Source: Elusimicrobiota bacterium
Lineage (GTDB): Bacteria; Elusimicrobiota; UBA8919
DNA length: 64,000 nucleotides
Direction: 5' to 3'
Assembly (NCBI GenBank): GCA_028718185.1
Contig: JAQUMH010000007.1
Location: 1 to 64,000 of the forward strand
The position numbers were made by a program, and so were the translations under genes. Of the stretch, positions 33,403-43,252 are shown one piece after another. Under the pieces are notes generated by a model that saw only the letters and a program-made list of their open reading frames with translations, ran no database searches and was not told the origin of the DNA. Every line of letters begins with the position of its first letter. Position 1 is the first letter of the stretch.

Positions 33403-35312
33403 TGTTTTATCTCATAAACATAAAGTCCTTTATTCTCATAAAGGTTTTTAAGATATTTTTCTTTGAAAATATTTATTATCTCAATAGATTTAGAAGTAAA
33501 ATCAAAAGGTCTGAAACTTCCTTTTAATCGTTCATATTCCGGATAATTCCAAAGGACATGTGTGAAATTTCTTTCTTTTAATTTATACCACAGTTCTTCG
33601 GGTTTTGATGAATTATTCGCTATTTCAACAAAAACGTCAGCATCAAAAGGACTGCTGTTATCTACATTATACTTTGTAAAATAACTTCTTGCTTCACCGA
33701 CAAAAAGAGTTTTAGATTTACTATTAAACGTCTCATTCATAAATTTTACTGCAGGATAATAATTATTTGGATTAATGAATCTGCATAGATATTCGTCTTT
33801 AGACATGTTTCCTGATAAATATAGCGCAGAACCCACATAGTTCTGTATAAATAACAAAATGCATAAATTAGAGACTATTATAACAATAAATATTATTTTT
33901 ACAATATGTTTAAATAATTTTTCTATATTTAATTCATAAATACATGCGGAAAATACAATAGCTGCTATCGGAAGTACCGGAATAAGAAACCTTAGGACTC
34001 TTGCAGAAAATGACCATAGAAAGAAATATATCACCATATAAAAAAAACATAATTTTATTATTTTGTTTGTTTTTCTTATTAAAAGCAATATTGGTAAAAA
34101 TACTAAGTAAAAAGGTCCTATGATGTCAAACCCACCGCCGAAATTAACTCCGTTCATAGTTAAGTCCCACGGCAAAGTTATCAGAGACATACTACCGCTT
34201 ATTCCGTGACTAGAAACATGTTCTAAGTATTTCTGCACATACAAAGGTATTTCACCGAAAACAAAAAAAGGGAAAATAGGATTTTTTGTAAAAATATAAT
34301 TTTTAATAAGCCAGGGCATAAATACAAAAAACATCGGGATGATAAATAATGTTAATATTGAAAATACATTTTTTTTGGTTAAAATACAATTATATAAAAT
34401 TAGTAAAATAAAGATGAATATAGATATGGATGCGGTGTATTTTATGCCTAATGAAAAACCACATAATAAACTTGATAAAACCAGCCATTTCCTTTCAGAT
34501 GTTTTTATCCATTCTAAAAGAGCGATAAAACCTAAAAGCAAATAGAAGGTAAGCCCCATATCTATATAAGTACCGCAGGATACCAAAATAACTGCCGGTG
34601 TTGTAATGAATATTAATGATGCAAATATTGAGACTTCATTATCATATATATTTCTTAAAAAATCATAAATTAACAACAAGGTCAAAGGTAGAAATAAAAA
34701 GTGAATGAGATTGGCAAGAATATCGTCATATAAAAGTAAAGACATGGTATATAACATTTCAATATTTTGCGGGAAATTTGCAAAGATATTCGTATCTATA
34801 TTATATATTTTATGGTGTTTTATATACTGTAAAGGAATTGCCAAATGATAAACAAGTGAATCATAAAACGTGGGTTGAGTGAGAGCGCCAATGAAAGCGA
34901 TTCCAAGAAAAATAAAAAATATATATAAAATATTATTATTTGAACTTAATTTCGGTAATTCTAATTTTTTAAGATTATGTATTCTCAGTAAAGATAAAAC
35001 CAACAAAACTAAAAACAAAATATAAAATAAAGATTTATATAAAATTCCGAATATTCCTATTGTAAAAATAATTATTGAAAATATACTTAATCCTACTCCG
35101 ATGCTAAATGCAATATTTAATGATGTGTTTAAATAAGAACTAAACTTACTTAACAAATAATTTCCTACTTGAAAAGATATAAAAACAATAATGCTGAAAA
35201 ACAATATCTCCCAAAATCGTTCCATGAAATTTGGTAAAGGATACTTTAAGAAATAGCAAAATAATATTAGTACTATCCAAATAAAAATAACATAAAAAAA
35301 TATTTTTTTCAT
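33399..35312 (-). CDS. GT-C (PMT/GT39-like) membrane glycosyltransferase 1
   Basis: A polytopic protein (about 637 residues) with about 12 membrane helices and a periplasmic C-terminal domain. A first-loop acidic motif (TQPTFYDSLVYHLAIPLQYIKHH) fits lipid-linked-sugar transferases. Such enzymes take sugars from polyprenyl phosphate at the periplasmic side. ATG 35312 is chosen because it begins the first helix; an in-frame TTG at 35351 is possible. No strong ribosome site is seen. It overlaps the TPR gene by 4 bases. Confidence 0.8.
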   Translation of the reverse strand: MKKIFFYVIFIWIVLILFCYFLKYPLPNFMERFWEILFFSIIVFISFQVGNYLLSKFSSYLNTSLNIAFSIGVGLSIFSIIIFTIGIFGILYKSLFYILFLVLLVLSLLRIHNLKKLELPKLSSNNNILYIFFIFLGIAFIGALTQPTFYDSLVYHLAIPLQYIKHHKIYNIDTNIFANFPQNIEMLYTMSLLLYDDILANLIHFLFLPLTLLLIYDFLRNIYDNEVSIFASLIFITTPAVILVSCGTYIDMGLTFYLLLGFIALLEWIKTSERKWLVLSSLLCGFSLGIKYTASISIFIFILLILYNCILTKKNVFSILTLFIIPMFFVFMPWLIKNYIFTKNPIFPFFVFGEIPLYVQKYLEHVSSHGISGSMSLITLPWDLTMNGVNFGGGFDIIGPFYLVFLPILLLIRKTNKIIKLCFFYMVIYFFLWSFSARVLRFLIPVLPIAAIVFSACIYELNIEKLFKHIVKIIFIVIIVSNLCILLFIQNYVGSALYLSGNMSKDEYLCRFINPNNYYPAVKFMNETFNSKSKTLFVGEARSYFTKYNVDNSSPFDADVFVEIANNSSKPEELWYKLKERNFTHVLWNYPEYERLKGSFRPFDFTSKSIEIINIFKEKYLKNLYENKGLYVYEIKQ

Positions 35313-35388
35313 AATTATTTTGTAAACTATGTTAGGAATCTCCAATTCCAAACAATAGAATTTCCAACATCCTTATGTTTTTTCAAGG

Positions 35389-36162
35389 TTATTCTGGTGA
35401 TTTCTCCGGCATTACTTTTAACGGGGTAAATATTTGTTGAGAAAATAGTCCTAATTTATGAATTAAAAACCTCAACAGAAAAAGCAGGGCACTTATCCCG
35501 TACTTACTGCTTCTTATAAAATTTATTGATGATGCTTCCGGAAAATATTTTGCCGGAACAGGAATATCACCAATTCTTAATTTACAAGCAACTGCCTCAA
35601 TTAAAAATTGTTGATCAAAAACAAAATCATCAGAGTTCTCTTCCCACCTGATTGTCTTTAAAACATTTTTAGAATAAGCCCTGAACCCGGAATGAAACTC
35701 CCCAAGATTCTGACCAAGCATAAAATTTTCAAATATTGTCAATATTCTATTTGCAACATACTTATATAAAGGCATTCCTCCGGTTATAGCTTCCCGTCTG
35801 GTTCGTATTCTATTTCCCAAAACAACATCACAAATATCATCGGCAACAATACCTGCAATATAAGGTGTTAAACGTGCATCATATTGATAATCAGGATGAA
35901 TCATAACAATTACATCCGCCCCATTTTTTAACGCTTCTTTATAACATGTCTTTTGATTTGCTCCATATCCCATATTTTTTTCGTGACTGATTGTCTTTAT
36001 CCCCAGCGATTTTGCAATTTCAACAGTTTTATCTTTTGAAGCATCATCTACAAGAATTATATCATCAACAACTCCTTTTGGTATATCCATATATGTTTTA
36101 CGAAGAGTTTTTTCTGCGTTATAAGCAGGCATAACTACAATTACTTTTTTATTTTTTATCAT
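35389..36162 (-). CDS. GT2-family polyprenyl-phosphate sugar transferase (DPM1-like)
   Basis: A 257-residue GT-A enzyme: VVMPAYNAEKTLRKTYMDIP at the N-terminus, DIILVDDASKDKTVEIA near 34, and the metal-binding region VIVMIHPDYQYDARL near 86. Then come GEFHSGFRAYSK near 156 and an RWEENSDDFVFDQQFLIEA segment near 172. The order matches dolichol-phosphate-mannose-synthase-like enzymes that feed GT-C transferases. There are no C-terminal membrane helices. It overlaps the next GT-C gene by 4 bases, consistent with that donor-supply role. Confidence 0.88.
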   Translation of the reverse strand: MIKNKKVIVVMPAYNAEKTLRKTYMDIPKGVVDDIILVDDASKDKTVEIAKSLGIKTISHEKNMGYGANQKTCYKEALKNGADVIVMIHPDYQYDARLTPYIAGIVADDICDVVLGNRIRTRREAITGGMPLYKYVANRILTIFENFMLGQNLGEFHSGFRAYSKNVLKTIRWEENSDDFVFDQQFLIEAVACKLRIGDIPVPAKYFPEASSINFIRSSKYGISALLFLLRFLIHKLGLFSQQIFTPLKVMPEKSPE

Positions 36163-37580
36163 TTTAGTTTGTATACCTTTATTATTGGATTTTGAAATTC
36201 CCCTATTGCTTCTTCTGATATTTCACAGATAACTTCTCCGTTTTTTTTCAAGTAGCCGGTAAAAGATTCCGGGTCATCATGCAAAGAACTACTTACTACA
36301 TAATCATATTTCTTTCGTATATCTTTCAAACTACCATTTTTAATATTATCATACCAGTCTATTTTTACAATATAGTTATCATTTGGAAACTCAGGACAAA
36401 AAGGACCTCGCAATATTCTCGCTCCAGCGGGGATATTTTTCAATATCCATTCTCTTGCTATAACACGGGTATCTTTCTGAGATAATAAAATGTCTGTTTT
36501 TACTATTTTTGGTATTACAGTTATTAAAAAAACCAAAATAACAATTATAAATATTGTTTTGTCTTTGATTTTTCCGATAATTTGTGCAGATATTATAGCA
36601 AAAAAAGGATAAAGTGCAAGGATATACCTTCCTCCTGCACCTTGTTTCCAAGTACCGAAAAAAAGCAACATAACCAGTAAAATTATTAATAAAAATATAT
36701 CCTGTTTCTTTCTATTAATTAATAAAACAATAAATCCTATAATTATTGCTATTACTAAAAAATATCCTAATCCGCCTATAAGAATTTGCGGATAATTCAA
36801 AAATGCTGAAAACAGATACAATTTATCCCAACCGACAATAAGATTAAATCTATTAAAAAACCTTTCCATAAATCCCGCATAATCAATAAATGCGTATGGA
36901 CATCCCGCAAAAAATCCGGCAATTGTCGTTAGGAATGAAATTGTTAAATATTTTTTATTTTTCCAACCATACAATATGATAACCAAAAGAACAATCCCGC
37001 CGTAATATTTAGCTGCTATTGAAAGACCACAAAACAATCCTGCAAAAATATAAGATTTTAAATCACCCTTGACATAAACATCCCATGTGAAAACAACGGT
37101 AACTAACATAAAAAATGCTGCGGTAATATCAGTGGTAGCGTAATGAGAACTTAAAATATGCTGCCAGCTAAAAGAAAGAAAAAGTGCAGCTAAAAGACCT
37201 GCTCTCTTGTCAAAAAGTTTTTTAGCAAACAGATACGTCAAATAGATAGTAGCTATTGAAAAAATAGTCGTGAGTATTCTTCCTATTAAGATGAACGGAA
37301 CAGGATTAGAATCGTAAAATGCAATGAAACTAGCTATTGAATTAAACTTTCCAAAAATAAAACCTATTATAAAATATAAATAATAACAAAAAGAAAGCAG
37401 ATATAAATAAAGGGTTGGATAATCAAAAAAAGGGTTTGGGTTAAAATCTCCTGTAAAAAATCTCATCGTATAAAATATTATAACGGATTCATCAATATGT
37501 CCATATCTTAAAGGAAAGGCAAAATTTATTCCCCAGACTCTTACGATTGAAGCAGCTAAAAGTAAAATCCAAATTATCAT
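36159..37580 (-). CDS. GT-C (PMT/GT39-like) membrane glycosyltransferase 2
   Basis: A 473-residue protein with about 10-11 membrane helices. The first external loop holds an Asp-Glu motif (RYGHIDESVIIFY near residue 27), and a PTLYLYL segment follows near 60. The hydrophilic C-terminal part (about 380-473) is typical of the family. It would use a polyprenyl-linked sugar made by the GT2 enzyme immediately downstream. Overlaps of 4 bases exist on both sides. Confidence 0.82.
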   Translation of the reverse strand: MIIWILLLAASIVRVWGINFAFPLRYGHIDESVIIFYTMRFFTGDFNPNPFFDYPTLYLYLLSFCYYLYFIIGFIFGKFNSIASFIAFYDSNPVPFILIGRILTTIFSIATIYLTYLFAKKLFDKRAGLLAALFLSFSWQHILSSHYATTDITAAFFMLVTVVFTWDVYVKGDLKSYIFAGLFCGLSIAAKYYGGIVLLVIILYGWKNKKYLTISFLTTIAGFFAGCPYAFIDYAGFMERFFNRFNLIVGWDKLYLFSAFLNYPQILIGGLGYFLVIAIIIGFIVLLINRKKQDIFLLIILLVMLLFFGTWKQGAGGRYILALYPFFAIISAQIIGKIKDKTIFIIVILVFLITVIPKIVKTDILLSQKDTRVIAREWILKNIPAGARILRGPFCPEFPNDNYIVKIDWYDNIKNGSLKDIRKKYDYVVSSSLHDDPESFTGYLKKNGEVICEISEEAIGEFQNPIIKVYKLK

Positions 37581-38641
37581 TTTATATAACTTTTATAAAC
37601 ATTATCCACAACATTTATCATTTTATCCAATGAATATTCCATTGATTTTATTTTTGCATTTTCCGAAAAACTTTTAAAAAGAGGTTTATCTTCATATATT
37701 GTCAATATTGCATCTGCAAATAATACTACTGTTCGTGTTTTTATAAGAACCCCTGTTTTATTGTCTTCAACAAGTTCAAAAACACCTCCAACATCAGAGG
37801 CAACTACCGGTATACCAAAAGCCATGGCATCAAGTGCCGCTTGTGGAAAAGATTCTTCTTCTGAAGGCAGTAATAATAAATCAAAAGATGTATAAATTTT
37901 TTCTAAATCATTTTGCCATCCGTAAAATTTGACCGAATCTTCTAATTTTAAATTCTTAATTCCTAATTCTAAATTCTGTTTTTCAGGACCATCACCGAAG
38001 ATAAAAAACCTTATATTTTTGTTCTTTTCTATAATAATTTTTGCGATATCAGGAATTAAATATACACCTTTTTCCCTATGAAGTCGTGTAACACACCCGA
38101 CAATAAATTCATTTGTGATTTTATGCTTTATGTTCTGCGGCTTAAAGACACCATTGTAAATAACTATTATTTTTTTTGCCGGTATTTTTTCTCTTTCAAT
38201 TAAAACATTTTTTGCTGTTAAAGAATTTGTAATTATTAAATCGCAAAAATACGAAGCAATTTTATCAAGCCATACATGATAATACTTTTTCCAGCTATCA
38301 ATACTTTGTTGACTTGAAATTACAACCGGTACTCCGGCCGCTTTCCCAATCATTCTTCCCAAAACATTTGCTCTGTAAAGATATGTATGAATAATTTGCA
38401 CCTTATTCTCCTTAAGATATTTTAGAAGTGAAAAAATATTATATTTGTTTACCGGAATCCCAAGCTCCTCAATTTCATCTGCAACCAGTCCCCGCTCCTT
38501 CAAGTAACCGACTGAAAAATCATATTTGTCTTTGAGATTTTTTAAAACCGTTAATAAATATTTTTCTGTACCACCGATATTTAAACTTGTTATTAGGTGA
38601 AATATTTTAGTTTTGCTCATATTTGTGTTGTTTTTAGTCAT
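37577..38641 (-). CDS. GT4-family glycosyltransferase
   Basis: A 354-residue GT-B enzyme. IFHLITSLNIGGTEKYLLTVLKNL lies near the N-terminus, VGCVTRLHREKGVYLIPDIA near 180, FGDGPEKQNLE near 213 and PSEEESFPQAALDAMAFGIPVVASDVGG near 258-285. These are the standard acceptor and donor segments. The start may be ATG 38641 or the second ATG at 38620; no clear ribosome site decides. Substrates are unknown. Confidence 0.88.
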   Translation of the reverse strand: MTKNNTNMSKTKIFHLITSLNIGGTEKYLLTVLKNLKDKYDFSVGYLKERGLVADEIEELGIPVNKYNIFSLLKYLKENKVQIIHTYLYRANVLGRMIGKAAGVPVVISSQQSIDSWKKYYHVWLDKIASYFCDLIITNSLTAKNVLIEREKIPAKKIIVIYNGVFKPQNIKHKITNEFIVGCVTRLHREKGVYLIPDIAKIIIEKNKNIRFFIFGDGPEKQNLELGIKNLKLEDSVKFYGWQNDLEKIYTSFDLLLLPSEEESFPQAALDAMAFGIPVVASDVGGVFELVEDNKTGVLIKTRTVVLFADAILTIYEDKPLFKSFSENAKIKSMEYSLDKMINVVDNVYKSYIK

Positions 38642-38684
38642 TATTGATTTACCGGTATTGTAACTGATTGTTTCGGTTTTATGC

Positions 38685-39878
38685 TTAAGTCCTGCTATAA
38701 ACCTTCAGAAGTTTTGAAACAACCGCATCCCAGGAAAAATTCTCAATTGCGTAAGAATGTCCTTTCAAAGCGAGAACAGTGGCTTCCAAGTAATGATCTC
38801 TGACATATATTATTTTTTCGGCAAGTGCCTTGACATCTTTCTGCGGTACATTATATCCGGTCTTCCCATCAATGATTATATCCACAACACCACCTACAAA
38901 CGAAGCTATTACCGGCTTTGCATAGAAAAGAGCATCCATTGCTACCATCCCAAGTCCTGTTGTATCTCCCCTGGAGTCAATTATGGAAGGAAAAATAAAA
39001 ATGTGGCAGTCTATATATTCCTGAATTAATTTTTCCTTGTATAAAAAACCCTTAAGCATAACCGATTCTGCAAGTCCATAATGTTTTATTTTTTCTACTA
39101 TTTCATCATACATGTAACCTAATCCTGCAATAGACAGAGAGAAAGCAACACCCCGTTCTTTAAGAATTTTCACTGCCTCTATGAGGTACTGCGGTCCAAG
39201 TCTTTCTATGAGTTTTCCGGCATAAAAGAGTTTAACAGGCTCTTTACTAAAATCCGGTATCGCGGTGGTTGCCGGCTGCTCCTTGAAAGGTATGGTATTA
39301 CCAAAATATACAACGTGAACCGGTATCTTTGGTCTAATCATTGTCTCAACCCATTCTTTGGTCGGATTTGAAATGGCAATTATATCGTCAGCAAAAAACA
39401 TCATAAAATCAAATAATTTACTCAAAAATATGTTTTTTCGGATTAGTAAAATCTCAGAAGCATAAAAATGGTATATAAGCCTGGCTCCGCTTAAATATTT
39501 GCCGATTATACCGAATATTGCTTGAGGAAAAGGCCAGTGGACATCTATCACATCAAACTTACGGCGAGCGAAATAAAAAATGGCATTTATGGATCCCAAT
39601 ATAATATAGGATACAAGGACCAACTGCCATAACAGGCTGGAAAGATTAGCAGGTGAAGAATCTTCATGTGTAAGACGCTCGTAGGCAACCGGAGCATAGC
39701 GAAAACGCCATACTTCAGCACCTTCATATTCCTTTTGACAACAACCCATATACGCCGGGACAAAAACCGATAGGCTATTCCCTCTTTTTAAAAGTTCCAG
39801 TGTTGTTTCCCTGAACCACGGGGCGATGTGGTCTGGATATTTTCTTGGAAATGACGATGTTACGAAACAGATTTTCAT
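38685..39878 (-). CDS. GT4-family glycosyltransferase
   Basis: About 397 residues from ATG 39878, which gives the family start MKICFVTSSFPRKYPDHIAPWF. The open frame continues to 40019, but that part would overlap the radical SAM gene and is not GT-like. Donor-domain segments: KLFYAGKLIERLGPQYLIEA near 217, LKGFLYKEKLIQEYIDCHIFIFPSIID near 280 and GMVAMDALFYAKPVIASFVGGVVD near 315. The base composition is slightly richer in G+C than neighbouring genes. Function within the glycan pathway is not resolvable. Confidence 0.88.
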   Translation of the reverse strand: MKICFVTSSFPRKYPDHIAPWFRETTLELLKRGNSLSVFVPAYMGCCQKEYEGAEVWRFRYAPVAYERLTHEDSSPANLSSLLWQLVLVSYIILGSINAIFYFARRKFDVIDVHWPFPQAIFGIIGKYLSGARLIYHFYASEILLIRKNIFLSKLFDFMMFFADDIIAISNPTKEWVETMIRPKIPVHVVYFGNTIPFKEQPATTAIPDFSKEPVKLFYAGKLIERLGPQYLIEAVKILKERGVAFSLSIAGLGYMYDEIVEKIKHYGLAESVMLKGFLYKEKLIQEYIDCHIFIFPSIIDSRGDTTGLGMVAMDALFYAKPVIASFVGGVVDIIIDGKTGYNVPQKDVKALAEKIIYVRDHYLEATVLALKGHSYAIENFSWDAVVSKLLKVYSRT

Positions 39879-39912
39879 TTTATTTATAACTAAAACATTG
39901 AGAATAAAATCA

Positions 39913-41379
39913 TTACATTTTTGTGGTCTGCTTAAAAAGGTTAGTGAAATATTCCACTTTTCTCCTGCTCTTGAACAACGCATGCAGGTAATACTTATCA
40001 AACAAAAAAGACATGACATAAAACATTGATTTCCAGTAATCTAAGTTTAAAGTTAATTTCAGATATTTTGGATGAAAAGTATTCCTGTGAAGATAATCCA
40101 GTATTTCATGCAGGCTTTTGCTGTAATTACCAAATTTATATTTTTTTTCAAGAAGATCTATTGTCATTTTTGAAGGATACTGAAGGATAGTGTTGAAATC
40201 CATCAGTTCAAGACTCTTGCCTAATCCGGAACCCGGAAAAGGCAGGTATACATTCCATAAGACAAGGCTGTACTTCATCCTTTTCGCCAGTTGCACGGAC
40301 ATTTCTATGTCTTCCATTGTTTCACCAGGCAGGTTTATGAGCATGTTGGCAAGATGACGTATGCCTGCTTTGTTGCAAATTTGACCGGTTTCAACTATTC
40401 TTTGTATTGTGGTATTCTTGTTCATCACTTTAAGCATTTTCTCCGAACCGGATTCTATGCCGAAATCTATCTGCAAGCAACCGTTTTCCTTCATGAACTT
40501 TGCCAGTTCCGAATCTAAAAGATTGACTCTGGTTTGACAACCGAAAATAATGTGAATACTCTTGGCATTAAGAAGATTAAATATTTTATAGATGCGTTCC
40601 TTTGATAGGGTAAACAACTCATCCATAAAATATATTGCATCAATCCGGTATTTATTTATCACGTATTCAATATGTTCCGCCACCCGCTCAGGACTCATAC
40701 CGCGCACCTTTCTGCCAAATACAGTGTACTCAACACAAAATTTACAACTGTAGCAACAACCCCGCACGGTAAATAGATTGAAACTTGAAATGTATATAGG
40801 TCTTATTGTCCAAACGTTTGGCCTGCAGTAATATTCCATATCCACTTTGTCATATGCAGGAAAAGGCAAAGAATCTATGTTTTCTATTAAAGGACGGGGG
40901 TCGTTTATTTTTAGTATTCCGTCTTTAATATATGCAATACCTTTGACTGAGTCTACCGGTTTATTAGCCCTAAGTACCTTAATAAGTTCATGAAAGGTCT
41001 GTTCCCCTTCACCAATAACCAGATAATCAAAGGAAACATTGAAATCGATGAAGTGTTGCGGATTACTGCTGGGATGCGGTCCGCCTATTATTATTTTGGA
41101 AAAGGTATTCTCCTTTCGTATAAGCAAGCATAGATTCTTTACCATTTCTATTTCAGAAACCATGCATGTGATACCTACAAATCTCGGTTTTTCCGTAGAA
41201 ATTCGCAGTAGTATTTTATTAAATGCACCGGCCTCGCTAATGTCTTTGTAATCTAATATTACGTTATCATCGCCCTGGGCGCTCAGATATGAAGAAATAT
41301 GCATGAGACCGAAAGGCAGCCACTGGGTATTGGTCCGTGAAGGCGGTACTATAAGAAAGATATCAGAAGTTTTAGTCAT
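39913..41379 (-). CDS. B12-binding-type radical SAM protein 1
   Basis: A 488-residue protein: an N-terminal cobalamin-binding-like Rossmann domain (IIIGGPHPSSNPQHF near 105, YLVIGEGEQTF near 122), then a radical SAM barrel with CCYSCKFC (CxxxCxxC) near residue 210. GESGSEKMLKVMNKNTT-like and INLPGETMEDIE segments follow near 310-345. The cobalamin His motif DxHxxG is not visible, as in many of these proteins. Class B-like members methylate or rearrange carbon centres. It is one of four in this cluster. Substrate unknown. Confidence 0.85.
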   Translation of the reverse strand: MTKTSDIFLIVPPSRTNTQWLPFGLMHISSYLSAQGDDNVILDYKDISEAGAFNKILLRISTEKPRFVGITCMVSEIEMVKNLCLLIRKENTFSKIIIGGPHPSSNPQHFIDFNVSFDYLVIGEGEQTFHELIKVLRANKPVDSVKGIAYIKDGILKINDPRPLIENIDSLPFPAYDKVDMEYYCRPNVWTIRPIYISSFNLFTVRGCCYSCKFCVEYTVFGRKVRGMSPERVAEHIEYVINKYRIDAIYFMDELFTLSKERIYKIFNLLNAKSIHIIFGCQTRVNLLDSELAKFMKENGCLQIDFGIESGSEKMLKVMNKNTTIQRIVETGQICNKAGIRHLANMLINLPGETMEDIEMSVQLAKRMKYSLVLWNVYLPFPGSGLGKSLELMDFNTILQYPSKMTIDLLEKKYKFGNYSKSLHEILDYLHRNTFHPKYLKLTLNLDYWKSMFYVMSFLFDKYYLHALFKSRRKVEYFTNLFKQTTKM

Positions 41380-41452
41380 TTAGATGATATTTTAATAAAA
41401 CCAAAGTGGGCTTTACATCTGCAGAAATCTTGAATATAAAACTAACAAAAAA

Positions 41453-42169
41453 TCAACCGAGATTATAATCTTTGTCAATATCATCTTTCAGGTTTATATT
41501 TGCATACTTTTCGCAAATAATGAAAGATTTTACCATTTTCCCGTCATCTATAGCACATTGAATAAGATCGGGAAGCTCTTTTTCATGCCGTTCGTGATGT
41601 ATGGGGGTAAATTCTATATATTTAAATATCTCATTTTTGAATACACAGTTTCCTGTACCCATATAATCGTTAAGAGGTTTTCTTGGTTTTTCAATAAGTC
41701 TGTAAATAATATCATTATCATCTTTTATAACAGCATACGTTTTTTTTATCAATTCCCTGTTTTCTACTTTCAATATGCCACAGACCACAAATGCTCCGCT
41801 TTTATTGAAATAATCAAGCATTTCTTTTTGCCTTGGTTTTTGCATTATCTCGTCACCCAGCAGCAGCATAAAATCGTCTTTCCCTATCGCTTCTTTAGCA
41901 CATTCAATCGCATGTACCAGACCATTTTGTTCCGATTGAATTATATATTTGATTTTCTTGCCATTATAGCTATTCCCGTAATGATTTATTATCTCTTCGG
42001 CTTTATAACCTACCACCACAATAATCTCATTCACATTGCTGTTGATGGCATTATCCAGACTGTATTCCAGCATCTGCTTACCATTTATCTTAAGCATGCA
42101 CTTGTTCATGTTAGTAGAAAGTTCATCCAATCTTTTACCTCTACCCCCGGCAAGTATAATCGCTTTCAT
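41453..42169 (-). CDS. sugar nucleotidyltransferase
   Basis: A 238-residue enzyme with the NTP-transferase signature: AIILAGGRGKRLDELSTNMNK at residue 3, then KINGKQMLEYSLDNA near 27 and LLLGDEIMQKP near 103, with EKP near 150. It should make an NDP-sugar (NDP-hexose or another). It lies 7 bases from the epimerase gene, so the pair may work in one pathway. The donor nucleotide and sugar cannot be read with confidence. Confidence 0.85.
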   Translation of the reverse strand: MKAIILAGGRGKRLDELSTNMNKCMLKINGKQMLEYSLDNAINSNVNEIIVVVGYKAEEIINHYGNSYNGKKIKYIIQSEQNGLVHAIECAKEAIGKDDFMLLLGDEIMQKPRQKEMLDYFNKSGAFVVCGILKVENRELIKKTYAVIKDDNDIIYRLIEKPRKPLNDYMGTGNCVFKNEIFKYIEFTPIHHERHEKELPDLIQCAIDDGKMVKSFIICEKYANINLKDDIDKDYNLG

Positions 42170-42175
42170 AAAATT

Positions 42176-43207
42176 TTATCTCCCTGAGAAAATGTCCTTA
42201 TTCTCTTTTATCCAGTTTATCAACAAATCTATACCCTGTTCAGGCATAACTTTAGGTTCCCATTTTAATGCTTTTTTTGCTTTTGAAATATCACATATAA
42301 AATAGCTTAAGTCACCGTGGCGTTCCGGGGATATTTTAACTTCAGGTCTCTTTTTATTAATTTTTTCTATAATGTCTATGCAGTTAAGCAGGGAGATTGC
42401 GGTTTTTGTTCCTCCTCCTATGTTATATACGCCTGCTTTCCTTGTTTTATAAAAAGCATCAAAAGCCTCGCATACGTCAGTTGCATAAATAATGTCTCTT
42501 ACTTGTTTGCCTGTCCCAAAAATAGTTATGGGCTGGGATATGACGCTTCGTATAGAAAAATTAGCCACCCAGCCGTGGTCTTCTCCGCCGAATTGCCTCG
42601 TTCCGTAAATTCCGGTTAAACGGAAACTGGCAGCTTCAATTTTATAGGTATCTATGTACGCTCTAACATAAATGTCTCCAGCTGCTTTTGAAGCGTGCAA
42701 TGGAGTGAGAATTCCCTGCAGGATTGTATAATTTTCATCTATAGCAGCCGGCTTCCGCACATATCTGTCTTTTTCTTGTTTCAATTCCTCATTTATTTTA
42801 TTGCCATAAATATGAATGGTAGCACAAGTGGCAACGGGAATTTTGAGTCTTCTTGCCGTCTCAACCACGTTAAATGTTCCTATTACATTGGTGGTAATAT
42901 CCAGCACCGGATCTTCCCAACTGATGGTCATAGCCGGCTGCGCCGCTGTATGGATGATATAGTTGCATCCGTTTGCGTTGTCTATCAATTCCTCTAAATT
43001 CCTCACATCGGCTTTTACCAGTTTAACTCCGATTTTTTTAAGGTAATTCCAGTTATATTCCCTGGCAGCTTCGGTAGCAAAACCGGTCCTGGCAAGTTCA
43101 TGTTTTGTCATGTTGTCGTAGGCAATTACCTGCATACCTTTCTTAATATAGAACTCACATACATGCGAGCCTAAAAAACCGCAGCCACCGGTAACTAATA
43201 CTTTCAT
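42176..43207 (-). CDS. NDP-sugar epimerase/dehydratase-like SDR, catalytic Tyr apparently lost
   Basis: A 343-residue extended SDR with VLVTGGCGFLGSHVCEFY at residue 3. It resembles CDP-paratose 2-epimerase-like enzymes (RQFGGEDHGWVANFSIRSV near 210). The expected YxxxK motif reads L-H-A-S-K near residue 162-166 (TPLHASKAAGDIYVRAY): Lys is present, but Tyr is replaced by Leu. NAD-binding and sugar regions are otherwise intact. Either a different residue acts as the base or the enzyme has a changed function. It lies next to the nucleotidyltransferase. Confidence 0.75.
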   Translation of the reverse strand: MKVLVTGGCGFLGSHVCEFYIKKGMQVIAYDNMTKHELARTGFATEAAREYNWNYLKKIGVKLVKADVRNLEELIDNANGCNYIIHTAAQPAMTISWEDPVLDITTNVIGTFNVVETARRLKIPVATCATIHIYGNKINEELKQEKDRYVRKPAAIDENYTILQGILTPLHASKAAGDIYVRAYIDTYKIEAASFRLTGIYGTRQFGGEDHGWVANFSIRSVISQPITIFGTGKQVRDIIYATDVCEAFDAFYKTRKAGVYNIGGGTKTAISLLNCIDIIEKINKKRPEVKISPERHGDLSYFICDISKAKKALKWEPKVMPEQGIDLLINWIKENKDIFSGR

Positions 43208-43252
43208 TATCTTCCTCCTGAAATGATAAAAACAAAATACTAAAATTATTTT

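Noticed and set aside
37930-37985. AATTC/TTAA-rich stretch in the GT4 gene at 37577 as an inserted repeat like that at 246-317
   Set aside because: The encoded residues (NLELGIKNLKLED) fit the normal length and pattern of GT4 enzymes, so chance AT-rich codons explain it.
39879-40019. Longer GT4 N-terminus overlapping radical SAM protein 1
   Set aside because: It is read in another frame of the radical SAM gene and has no similarity to GT4 N-termini; ATG 39878 begins MKICFVTSS.
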